Of a DNA stretch of 10,474 nt, positions 1 to 6,854 are shown piece after piece. The stretch lies in NCBI GenBank assembly GCA_014804905.1, contig JAAUYX010000012.1:3092-13565 (forward strand), read 5' to 3'. Each line of letters starts with the position of its first letter. Position 1 is the first letter of the stretch. This DNA comes from Desulfovibrio sp. (GTDB lineage Bacteria; Desulfobacterota; Desulfovibrionia; Desulfovibrionales; Desulfovibrionaceae). The notes under the pieces are model-generated. The model saw only the letters and a program-made list of their open reading frames with translations, made no database searches and was not told the DNA's origin. A program made the position numbers and the translations under genes.

Positions 1-72
1 GAGGTCACGGGCGTGGGCACGGCCGCCGAGGTACTGGACCGGGTTTTCGAGCATTTTTGCATCGGCAAGTGA
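1..72 (+). CDS. mnmE: tRNA uridine-5-carboxymethylaminomethyl(34) synthesis GTPase MnmE, C-terminal end (5' partial)
   Basis: Frame 1 is open from the window edge and encodes 23 residues ending in RVFEHFCIGK, then TGA at 70-72. The C-terminal FCIGK tail preceded by a (D/E)xLDRxF stretch is the hallmark end of MnmE, whose conserved cysteine in this tail is needed for tRNA modification. MnmE works with MnmG in the cytoplasm to install the aminomethyl-type group on U34 of tRNAs that read split codon boxes. Only this tail is visible, so the GTPase domain cannot be examined. The next gene starts 1 nt after the stop, so mnmE is probably the upstream member of the same transcription unit. The call rests on the short but distinctive tail. 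Confidence 0.85.
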   Translation, partial: EVTGVGTAAEVLDRVFEHFCIGK

Positions 73-73
73 C

Positions 74-721
74 ATGGACCTCACGGAACTTTCCCGCCGC
101 CCCACGAGCGAAGAAATCAACGCCATGCCCCTGCGCCATTACGAGGGGCCGGTGGAGGTGGTGCGCACCCCCGAGGCCTGGGCGCGCGCCGAGGCGGACA
201 TGCGCGCCGACGGCATCCTCGGCTTCGACACCGAGACGCGGCCCACCTTCCGCAAGGGCAAGCTCAACGCGCCCTCGCTCATCCAGATCGCCACGGCGGA
301 GCGCGTCTATCTCCTCCAGCTCGGCTGGCTGCCCTTCGGCGAGGCCTGCGCCCATCTCCTCGCCTCGCCGGACATCATCAAGACGGGCGTGAGCATCGGC
401 GACGACATGCTGGCGCTGGCGCGCCTCCACCCCTTCACGCCCGCGGGCCTCGTGGACCTCGGGCAGGTGGCGCGCGCCCACAAGCTGCCCAACCAGGGCC
501 TGCGCACGCTGGCGGCGAGCCTCTTCGGCTGGCGCATTTCCAAGGGCTCGCAATGCTCCAACTGGAGCCTCATGGACCTTTCCCAGCGGCAAATCGAGTA
601 TGCGGCGACCGACGCCTGGATCGGCCGCCTTATCTATCTCCGGCTGCGCGAGCTGGGCCTCACCGAAGGCATCTCCACGGAGCCGGCCGCGCCGCGCAAG
701 CGCCGGGGGCGCTCCACATGA
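74..721 (+). CDS. DEDDy 3'-5' exonuclease domain protein (RNase D / WRN-exonuclease type)
   Basis: 215 residues forming a single DnaQ-like exonuclease fold. Exo I is FDTET (Asp52 and Glu54). Exo II lies around GVSIGDDM (Asp110/Asp111). Exo III is YAATD (Tyr176-x3-Asp180), which makes it the DEDDy subclass of RNase D and WRN. The SNWS motif (162-165) before Exo III is typical of this group. No HRDC or helicase domain follows; the last 15 residues are a basic tail (RKRRGRS). The family removes nucleotides from 3' ends of RNA or DNA with two metal ions; the substrate here cannot be read from sequence. The ATG at 74 is chosen because SEEINAMPL and the following YEG motif are, from memory, a conserved N-terminus in sulfate-reducer homologues, and because it lies 1 nt after mnmE. 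No clear Shine-Dalgarno is seen, so translation is probably coupled. The end overlaps the next gene by 4 nt. Confidence 0.9.
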   Translation: MDLTELSRRPTSEEINAMPLRHYEGPVEVVRTPEAWARAEADMRADGILGFDTETRPTFRKGKLNAPSLIQIATAERVYLLQLGWLPFGEACAHLLASPDIIKTGVSIGDDMLALARLHPFTPAGLVDLGQVARAHKLPNQGLRTLAASLFGWRISKGSQCSNWSLMDLSQRQIEYAATDAWIGRLIYLRLRELGLTEGISTEPAAPRKRRGRST

Positions 722-1926
722 GCGCCGGGGACGTCCCTCCCCCTGCCGGGGCCGGACAGCACCCGAAGCCCGAAGCCGACGCGCGCCCGCTTTTCTTTTC
801 CGGCGGCACGGCCCTGCGCGAGACGAGTCGCGCCCTTGCCCGCAAGAGCCGCCATTCCGTCCACCTGCTCACCACCTTTGATTCCGGCGGCAGCTCCGCG
901 GCGCTCCGCCGCGCCTTCGCCATGCCCGCCGTGGGCGACATCCGCAACCGCCTCGTGGCGCTCGCCGACGCCGACGCCGTGCCCGCCGCGGCGCTGGACT
1001 TCTTCAGCGGCCGCCTTGCGGCCGACGGGGACCCGGCGGCGCTCCGGCAGGAGCTCATGGCACTCGGCCAGTCGGCCCATCCCGTGTGGCGCACCATGCC
1101 GGAAGACTACGCACGGGCCTTCCGCCTCCATCTCGGGCATTTCCTGCGCCGGATGCCGCCGGGCTTTGACCCGCGCCTCGCGTCGCTCGGGAACCTGCTT
1201 CTCGCCGGAGGCTATTTGCGCCACAAGCGCGACCTCACGCCGCCCATAGCGCTCTTCAGCCAGCTTTTGCAGGTGCGTGGCACGGTGCTCCCCACGGTGG
1301 AGGAAAGCCTGCACTTGGCCTGCGAGCTCACCGACGGCAGCCTCGTGGTGGGCCAGCACCGCTTCAAGGAACTCTCCGCGCCCGTGGCCCGGCTGCTGCT
1401 CACCGTCCACGAGCCGGACCGTACCGCGGAAAACGCCGAAGCCACCCCGGCAGGCGCCACGCCCTGCCGCCCGCGCCTCTCCCCCGTGGCGGCGGAACAT
1501 CTGCGCACGGCCGACCTCATCTGTTATCCGGTGGGGAGCTTTTATTCCAGCGTCCTCGCCAATCTCCTGCCCAGTGGCGTGGGCCGCGCCGTGGCCCGGC
1601 GCGCCTGCCCCAAGGTGTTCATCCCCAATTCCGGCCACGACGCGGAGCTCTGCGGGCTCGGCGTGGCCGGGCAGGTGGGGGCCATCCTGCGCACGCTCCG
1701 GGAGGACGCGCCCTGGGCGCGCACCGAGGAACTGCTGCATCTTGTGCTCGTGGACAGCCGCCACGGCCGCTATGAAGGCGGCCTCGGGCCGGAGACCATG
1801 CGCGAGCTCGAGTCACTGGGCGTGCGCGTGCTGGACCGGGACATGGTGACCGAGGCCGAGCCCGGACGCCATGACCCCGAGGCCGTGGCAAGCGCCGTGC
1901 TGGAAATCTGCGTGGCCGAGGGATGA
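718..1926 (+). CDS. CofD/YvcK-related protein, 'GAK system' CofD-like family
   Basis: 402 residues. Visible motifs match the CofD/YvcK fold: FFSGGTALRETS (27-38) in place of the YvcK GGGTG loop, TTFDSGGSSAALR (52-64) for the CofD DDGGS motif, VGDIRN (72-77), a GNLLLAGGYL stretch (158-167) and VGSFYSSVLANLL (272-284). CofD transfers a phospholactate-type group in coenzyme F420 synthesis, while YvcK is a UDP-sugar-binding regulator of carbon and cell-wall metabolism. The pattern of differences fits the uncharacterised branch annotated as 'GAK system CofD-like', which I recall from TIGRFAM naming. In that cassette it is linked to an ATP-grasp enzyme and a kinase, and neither is present here. No F420 synthesis genes are seen. 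The ATG at 718 overlaps the exonuclease stop (ATGA), and the gene overlaps the next start the same way. The first 25 residues are a Pro/Ala-rich non-conserved lead. The fold is solid; the reaction is unknown. Confidence 0.78.
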   Translation: MSAGDVPPPAGAGQHPKPEADARPLFFSGGTALRETSRALARKSRHSVHLLTTFDSGGSSAALRRAFAMPAVGDIRNRLVALADADAVPAAALDFFSGRLAADGDPAALRQELMALGQSAHPVWRTMPEDYARAFRLHLGHFLRRMPPGFDPRLASLGNLLLAGGYLRHKRDLTPPIALFSQLLQVRGTVLPTVEESLHLACELTDGSLVVGQHRFKELSAPVARLLLTVHEPDRTAENAEATPAGATPCRPRLSPVAAEHLRTADLICYPVGSFYSSVLANLLPSGVGRAVARRACPKVFIPNSGHDAELCGLGVAGQVGAILRTLREDAPWARTEELLHLVLVDSRHGRYEGGLGPETMRELESLGVRVLDRDMVTEAEPGRHDPEAVASAVLEICVAEG

Positions 1927-2918
1927 AGCCGGGGACATGCGGAGAAGATGTGGCCTCGCGCGAGTTCGCCGTCGGCGCGGAGCTTGCCGGGGCCCGGCTG
2001 GACCGCGCCCTCGCATGCCTTGTGCCCGAGGGCCTGCGCGGACGGCGCCGCCGCATTGGCGAAGGCGGGGTGCTTCTCAACGGCGCGCCCTGCCGTGACG
2101 CTGCCCGGCGCGTGAAGCCGGGCGACATGCTCGCGCTGGCGGACAGGCCGCCGTCGCCAAATCCCGCCGGGGCGCGCCTGCTCGGCCGCAGCGGCGACTA
2201 TTGCTTCCTGTTCAAGGGCGTGGGGCTCCCCAGCGCGGCCCTTGCCGGAAAGGACGGCGACAGCCTTGAAGCGCGCCTCCCCGGCCTCTGCGCCCCGGTC
2301 CTCCAACCGGGCGAGCAGCCCCGACTGCTTCAGCGGCTCGACTGCGCCACTTCGGGCATCGTCTGCGCCGCCCTGACCGAAGGAGCCGCCCGCGCCTTCC
2401 GCGCCGCCGAGGCCGCGGGGCATTGCGAAAAGCGCTATCTCGCCCTGCTCACGGGGCGGCTTGACACTCCGCTGACCTGCCGCCGGCGGCTGGATACTGC
2501 CCATCGCCGCAGCACGCGCGTCCTTGATGCGGTGGCCGAACCCTTCCGCGAGACGGAATTCCTCCCCCTCCATGTCTGGGAGGGCGAGGCCAACTGCCGC
2601 CTCCGCACCGTGCTTGACGCCGCAGCCGAGCCGGCCGCCCTCACGCTGGCCGCCTGCCGCATCCGGCTCGGGGCGCGCCACCAGATTCGCGCCCATGCCG
2701 CGGCCATTGGCCATCCCCTGCTCGGGGATACGCAGTATGGTCCCCCCGCGGGAACCGGAAAACCTGCGCCAGCCGCACCGCGCTTCTTCCTCCACCACGG
2801 CCTGCTCGCCTGGCCGGGTGGCCGCTGCACGGAAGTTCCTCCCTGGGACTGGCTCGACGAATTTCTCCCCGCCGAGGCGCATCGGCGCGTCCGCGCCTGG
2901 CTGGAAATACCCGATTAA
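1923..2918 (+). CDS. RluA-family RNA pseudouridine synthase with N-terminal S4 domain
   Basis: 331 residues. An S4-like RNA-binding region at about 20-75 (LDRALACLVP, GGVLLNGAP, VKPGDML) precedes the catalytic domain. The catalytic aspartate is Asp140 in QRLDCATSGI; the family consensus is HRLDRxTSG, so His and Arg are replaced by Gln and Cys. Further family motifs are EKRYLAL (169-175) and IRLGARHQIRAH (247-258), then HPLLGDTQYG (264-273). Such enzymes isomerise specific uridines in 23S rRNA or tRNA; which one (RluC-, RluD- or TruC-like) is not decidable from these motifs. The start is an ATGA overlap with the CofD-like gene, and no strong ribosome binding site is seen, so coupling is likely. 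It is the last gene of the mnmE-led unit. The middle (about 180-240) is less conserved and Arg/Ala-rich. Confidence 0.9.
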   Translation: MKPGTCGEDVASREFAVGAELAGARLDRALACLVPEGLRGRRRRIGEGGVLLNGAPCRDAARRVKPGDMLALADRPPSPNPAGARLLGRSGDYCFLFKGVGLPSAALAGKDGDSLEARLPGLCAPVLQPGEQPRLLQRLDCATSGIVCAALTEGAARAFRAAEAAGHCEKRYLALLTGRLDTPLTCRRRLDTAHRRSTRVLDAVAEPFRETEFLPLHVWEGEANCRLRTVLDAAAEPAALTLAACRIRLGARHQIRAHAAAIGHPLLGDTQYGPPAGTGKPAPAAPRFFLHHGLLAWPGGRCTEVPPWDWLDEFLPAEAHRRVRAWLEIPD

Positions 2919-2921
2919 CCA

Positions 2922-2951
2922 CAAGACCACCCGCCAAGGCAGGTGGTCTTG
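2922..2951. terminator. Hairpin between convergent genes, likely bidirectional terminator
   Basis: A perfect 10-bp inverted repeat pairs CAAGACCACC (2922-2931) with GGTGGTCTTG (2942-2951) around a 10-nt loop. It begins 3 nt after the pseudouridine synthase stop and ends 30 nt past the nrdJ stop. Position and symmetry suit a terminator serving both operons. There is no T-run on either strand, so it may act as a transcription or mRNA-stability barrier rather than a textbook intrinsic terminator. Confidence 0.65.
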
Positions 2952-2981
2952 CTAGGCCGCTCGCCGGGGGACGGCGAAACT

Positions 2982-5255
2982 CTAGCCGCAGCGGGAAAAG
3001 CCGCAGGCCGGGCAGATGAGGCAGCCCTCCTGAAAGAGCAGGGCCTCCCCGCATTCCGGGCACTTCTGGCCCTCGAGGTCCGTGACCTCGCCCAGGTGCT
3101 CGTCCTTGAGGTAGCGGCGTTCCAGCACCCAGGCGATGGCGTCCGGGATGGAGAGCAAAAGCCCCTTGCCGCGGAACACCGGATGCTCGCCGCCGATGCC
3201 CTTGATCTGCGCCACCACGTCGCGCACGGCCACCCCAGAGCGCAAGGCCAGCGAGACGAGCCTGCCGATGGCCTCGGCCTTGGCCGTGATGGAGCGGCCG
3301 GACTTGCCGATGGTGGCGAACACCTCGAAGGGCTGGCCGTCCACCTCGTTCACCGTGAGGTACATGGCCCCGAGGCCGGTCTGCACCTTCTGGGTGAAGC
3401 CCTGCACCACGTCCGGCCGCTTGCGCACCGAGCTCGCGGGCGCGGCGGGCGCGGTCCCGGCGCCCCCTTGCGCGCCGTCCATCTTTTTCTGGCCTTCGCC
3501 CGTGGCGAGCACCTGCACGCTCTTGCAGCCGTCGCGATAGACCGTGACGCCCTTGCAGCCCTCCTGAAAGGCCAGCCAGTAAATATCGTAAATATCTTTT
3601 TCCGTTGCGGAATTAGGCAGGTTGACCGTTTTCGAGACCGCATTGTCCGTGTGCCGCTGAAAGGCCGCCTGCATCCTGAGATGCCACACCGGGGCGATGT
3701 CCATGGCCGTCACGAAGGTCTTGCGCATCTTCGCGGGCAGGAAATCCATGCCCTGAATGGAGCCCGTGGCGGCCACGCTCTCCATGAGCTCGGCGCTGGC
3801 GAGGCCCGCATCGGCAAGCGCGGCCTCGAAATAGGGGTTGATTTCCACAAGGCGCTCGCCGTCGAGGATATTGCGGGTGAAGCAGAGCGCGAAGAGCGGC
3901 TCCACGCCGGACGAGCACGACGCGATGATGGAGAGTGTGCCGGTGGGCGCGATGGTGGTGACCGTGGCGTTGCGCAGGGGCGCCTCGCCGCGCGCCGCGT
4001 AGGTGGAGGTGGGCCATGCCGGGAAGGGGCCGCGCTCCCTGGCGAGCTCCGCCGAGGCCTTGTGTCCCTCCGCCTCCACAAAGGCCATGAGCCGCTCGCC
4101 GAGCGCCACGCCCTCGGGCGAGTCGTAGGCCACGCCGAGCTCGTAGAGCAGGTCCGCGAAGCCCATGACGCCGAGGCCAATCTTGCGGTTGCGGCGCACG
4201 GTCTCGTCAATCATGGGCAGCGGGAAGCGCGAGGCGTCGATGACATTATCGAGGAAGCGCACGGCGAGCCGCACCGCGCGCGCCAGCGCCTGCCAGTCCA
4301 CGCCCTTCTCCGCCGGGTCGGCGTCGGCATTGTGGCCCGGCACATAAAAGCAGGAGAGGTTGATGGAGCCGAGATTGCAGGCCTCGAAGGGCAGGAGCGG
4401 CTGCTCGCCGCAGGGGTTGGTGGACTCGATCTCGCCCTGGTCGGGCGTGGGGTTGTCGCGGTTGATGCGGTCGAGAAAGACGATGCCCGGATCGCCGGAC
4501 TGCCACGCCTTTTTCACCAGAAGGTCGAAAATCTCCCGCGCGGGGAGCCGTCCGGCAACCTCGCCCGTGCCGGGAAGGCGCAGCTCATAGTCCTCGCCGC
4601 GCTCCACCGCCCGCATGAAGGCCTCGGTGAGGCCCACGGAAAGATTGAAATTGTTGAACTCGCCCTCGCGCTCCTTGGCGCGGATGAAGTCCACGATGTC
4701 GGGATGGTCCACGCGCAGGATGCCCATGTTGGCGCCGCGGCGCGTGCCGCCCTGCTTGATCTGCTCCGTGGCGGTGTTGAAGATGCGCAGGAAGGACACC
4801 GGCCCGGAGGCCACGCCGCCCGTGGAGCCCACGCGGCTCTCGCGCGGCCTGAGCCGCGAGAAGGAAAAGCCCGTGCCGCCGCCGGACTTGTGGATCATGG
4901 CCGCGTATTTGACGGCGTCGAAAATCTCCTCGATGGAATCGCCCACGGGCAGCACGAAGCAGGCCGAAAGCTGCCCCAGGTCCGTGCCGGCGTTCATGAG
5001 CGTGGGCGAATTGGGAAGGAACTTCCAGCTCGTCATAAGGTCATAGAACTCGCGCGCCAGCGCCTCGGGCGCATAGGGCGAGTCGGGATACTTTGCCTCC
5101 TCGGCCGCCACGGCGCTGGCCACGCGCCAGAAGAGGCCGCGCGGGTCCTCGGCCAGGGTGCCATCGAGATTTTTTCGCAAATAGCGCTTTTCCAGCACCA
5201 CTTCGGTGTTGGGCTTGAGGGAGGGCCGGGGCAGGTCGCTGGGCATGGGCATCAT
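2982..5255 (-). CDS. nrdJ: Adenosylcobalamin-dependent (class II) ribonucleoside-diphosphate reductase
   Basis: 757 residues. Reduces ribonucleotides to deoxyribonucleotides with a radical made from coenzyme B12, so it works without oxygen. The thiyl-radical motif is NPCGEQPL: Asn280, Cys282, Glu284. The redox pair is Cys99 (LSACFVLP) and Cys293 (EACNLGS); the 11-residue step from Cys282 to Cys293 matches class II enzymes such as the Thermotoga one. PTGTLSIIA (437-445) lies on a conserved phosphate-binding turn. No ATP-cone is visible at the N-terminus, so dATP overall-activity control through that domain is not expected. An Ala/Gly/Pro linker (about 589-612) leads to a TSCPD-type domain (about 613-715) and a cysteine tail, CPEC (732-735) and CLICPAC (745-751) plus Cys756, resembling a zinc ribbon and able to carry thiols to the active site. 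The first ATG of an ATG-ATG pair is used; the ribosome binding site is weak. It is the only RNR gene in view and converges on the pseudouridine synthase. Confidence 0.96.
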   Translation of the reverse strand: MMPMPSDLPRPSLKPNTEVVLEKRYLRKNLDGTLAEDPRGLFWRVASAVAAEEAKYPDSPYAPEALAREFYDLMTSWKFLPNSPTLMNAGTDLGQLSACFVLPVGDSIEEIFDAVKYAAMIHKSGGGTGFSFSRLRPRESRVGSTGGVASGPVSFLRIFNTATEQIKQGGTRRGANMGILRVDHPDIVDFIRAKEREGEFNNFNLSVGLTEAFMRAVERGEDYELRLPGTGEVAGRLPAREIFDLLVKKAWQSGDPGIVFLDRINRDNPTPDQGEIESTNPCGEQPLLPFEACNLGSINLSCFYVPGHNADADPAEKGVDWQALARAVRLAVRFLDNVIDASRFPLPMIDETVRRNRKIGLGVMGFADLLYELGVAYDSPEGVALGERLMAFVEAEGHKASAELARERGPFPAWPTSTYAARGEAPLRNATVTTIAPTGTLSIIASCSSGVEPLFALCFTRNILDGERLVEINPYFEAALADAGLASAELMESVAATGSIQGMDFLPAKMRKTFVTAMDIAPVWHLRMQAAFQRHTDNAVSKTVNLPNSATEKDIYDIYWLAFQEGCKGVTVYRDGCKSVQVLATGEGQKKMDGAQGGAGTAPAAPASSVRKRPDVVQGFTQKVQTGLGAMYLTVNEVDGQPFEVFATIGKSGRSITAKAEAIGRLVSLALRSGVAVRDVVAQIKGIGGEHPVFRGKGLLLSIPDAIAWVLERRYLKDEHLGEVTDLEGQKCPECGEALLFQEGCLICPACGFSRCG

Positions 5256-5308
5256 GGCGCAAAATCCGTGGGCTTGAGTCCGTGGAGGGAGGGTCAGAAC
5301 CGGAACCA

Positions 5309-5351
5309 GGCGGCTCTATACGCCAGGACGGCGCGAAACAAAAGAGCCGCC
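5309..5351 (-). promoter_or_regulatory. Structured leader element upstream of nrdJ
   Basis: In the 141-nt gap between the Rsm22-like gene and nrdJ, a perfect 9-bp inverted repeat (5309-5317 with 5343-5351, GGCGGCTCT/AGAGCCGCC) encloses a second hairpin, CGCC (5321-5324) with GGCG (5330-5333). On the minus strand TATAGA (5320-5315) lies inside and could be a -10 box, with a poor TTGTTT 15 nt upstream. The RNA would form a two-tier stem about 55-95 nt before the nrdJ start. It does not match the cobalamin riboswitch core, and I see no NrdR box. Its role is unknown; attenuator or leader structure is an inference. Confidence 0.4.
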
Positions 5352-5396
5352 AGCCCGCTTGCTTCGGATAAGAGTGCGGATTTACGAAGGAAATTT

Positions 5397-6845
5397 TTAT
5401 GATTTTTTCTTGAGTCCGCGGGGTGCCTGCTTTTGCGGCGGCGTGAAGATACGGGCGCCGCTTAGGGCATCGCGGCGGGGCTTCTCGCCGTGGGGCCGGG
5501 CCGTCCCCGCCTCGCCGAGCTCCACGAGGGACCCCGAGGCGATCCCCCCCGCCTCCGCCAGCAGGGCGAGCCCGCACGGCGCGCAGCCATAGCGCGCAAG
5601 GCCGCACACCCCCGGCACCTCGAAGGGGGAGGAGAGGACGCGCGCCCTTGCGGCGGCAGGAGCGTCAGTCACCCTTGCCGCCCCGGCCCTGAGCATAAGC
5701 GGCGACAGCGAGAGGCTGCGCTTGGCAAGGCCCGCAGCGGCGGAAAGCTCGGCCAGCCAGCGCGGAGCCCCCGCGGGAGAAAAGGTGAAATGGCACCACG
5801 CGCCGCGCCTGAGCGGGCAGGGAGTGTCGGCCGTGCAGGGCGCGACGGCATGGAGGCCGCCCGCGAGAGCCAGCTCGCGCAGGCGCATGAGGGTCGTCCC
5901 GCCAAGGCGCGTGCCCGGCTCCACAAAGAGCAGGGTCGGAAGGTTCCCTTCCTCCGACCCGGCTACCCCGGCGTCGGCAGGCGGCGCGAAGAGGGGCGAC
6001 CACGCGGCGAGCAGCTTGTCCAGTTTTTCTTCGAGGAGCCCGCTCCCGCCGTCCTCCTCCCCATCTTCCACATCTTCAGCGACTGCTCCGCCCCGGCCGC
6101 CACGGGCGGGACGCACCTCGTTGAGCACATTGGCCGCCGTAATGAGCCACGGCCGCCCTCCGGAGGCTACGAGCGGCTGGGCGCGGGCGGCAAGGCTTTC
6201 CAGCGGCCCCTTGGCGAGGCGCACAGGCCACACCGGCTCGCCCAGCGCCTCGCCCCAGGCCGCAAAGAGGGCGCGCCCCAGTTCCAGCGGCTGGCTTGCG
6301 CTGTCAAGTGCAAGCACCTGTAGGGGCAGGCCGCGCCATTGGGGCCGGGCGAGCCAGAGCGCCAGCGGCACGGTGAGCGGACCAGAACCCGCATCCAGCA
6401 GCAGGGCAGGGCCCTCCCCCTCCGGCGAGGGCAAGGGGAGCCCGCGGAAAAGCCGCGCGAGGCGCACGAGGTTCCAGGGGAGGAAATAGTGCAGATAGGC
6501 GCTCACAAAGGCCGGACGGCTCCAGTAGGGACGGCGCAGCTCCGCGCGCTCCGCCGTGAGGGCGCGGGAAAGCTCCGCAATGTCCTCGGGGAGGGTTCGG
6601 CGGTGCGCCGCGGAAAGTGGGCGCACCCGGGCGAGGGCCTCGGGCAGGCGCGCCAGGGCGGCCTGTGCGGCGGCGTCCAGCGACGGAAAAAGCTCTGCTG
6701 CCACCTGCCAGTCGGGCGCGGGTCTGTGGGGCTGGCGTTCCTGCCCCTGCGGGCGCGGACGAGACGCGCCTGTTTTTTCCCCGCGGCGCGGCGGCCGGGG
6801 AGCTTTTCCTGTGGCAGAAGCTGCGGATGCGGAACGGCGTGCCAT
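5397..6845 (-). CDS. Rsm22/METTL17-family methyltransferase-like ribosome assembly protein
   Basis: 482 residues with a Rossmann SAM-binding domain. Motif I is LLLDAGSGPLTVP (148-160), followed by VLALDSASQP (177-186) and TAANVLNEVRP (236-246); LLFVEPGT (305-312) is the post-core strand. The signature of the Rsm22 family follows: APCTADTPCPL (335-345) and WCHFTF (350-355), then CGLARYGCAPCG (414-425). In human METTL17 conserved cysteines of this region hold a [4Fe-4S] cluster, so Cys337, Cys343, Cys351 and one of Cys414/421/424 are the likely ligands here. Eukaryotic members act in mitochondrial small-subunit assembly; the bacterial role is poorly known. The first 45 residues are a basic Arg/Pro/Gln-rich extension, and an acidic Gly/Glu/Asp-rich insert (about 249-270) interrupts the domain. 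The start lies 9 nt after the ASKHA stop, with AAGGGG as ribosome binding site between them. Confidence 0.85.
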   Translation of the reverse strand: MARRSASAASATGKAPRPPRRGEKTGASRPRPQGQERQPHRPAPDWQVAAELFPSLDAAAQAALARLPEALARVRPLSAAHRRTLPEDIAELSRALTAERAELRRPYWSRPAFVSAYLHYFLPWNLVRLARLFRGLPLPSPEGEGPALLLDAGSGPLTVPLALWLARPQWRGLPLQVLALDSASQPLELGRALFAAWGEALGEPVWPVRLAKGPLESLAARAQPLVASGGRPWLITAANVLNEVRPARGGRGGAVAEDVEDGEEDGGSGLLEEKLDKLLAAWSPLFAPPADAGVAGSEEGNLPTLLFVEPGTRLGGTTLMRLRELALAGGLHAVAPCTADTPCPLRRGAWCHFTFSPAGAPRWLAELSAAAGLAKRSLSLSPLMLRAGAARVTDAPAAARARVLSSPFEVPGVCGLARYGCAPCGLALLAEAGGIASGSLVELGEAGTARPHGEKPRRDALSGARIFTPPQKQAPRGLKKKS

Positions 6846-6854
6846 CTTTTCCCC

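Noticed and set aside
553..717. Upstream extension of the CofD-like frame to 553
   Set aside because: It would overlap the conserved Exo III region of the exonuclease by about 170 nt. The ATGA overlap at 718 is the natural start.
634..2930. Two long minus-strand frames (634-1764 and 1770-2930) opposite the CofD-like and pseudouridine synthase genes
   Set aside because: The plus-strand frames carry clear family motifs and ATGA-coupled starts; the minus-strand products are low-complexity Arg/Gly/Ala sequences.
5256..5396. Cobalamin riboswitch before nrdJ
   Set aside because: The gap is short for a B12 riboswitch plus expression platform, and I see no conserved B12-box core. Only the inverted repeat is supportable.
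2943..5402. An 819-residue open frame on the plus strand opposite nrdJ
   Set aside because: It is the antisense of an unmistakable nrdJ. Its product is His/Arg/Gly/Ala-rich without any fold motif, as expected from GC-rich third-position bias.
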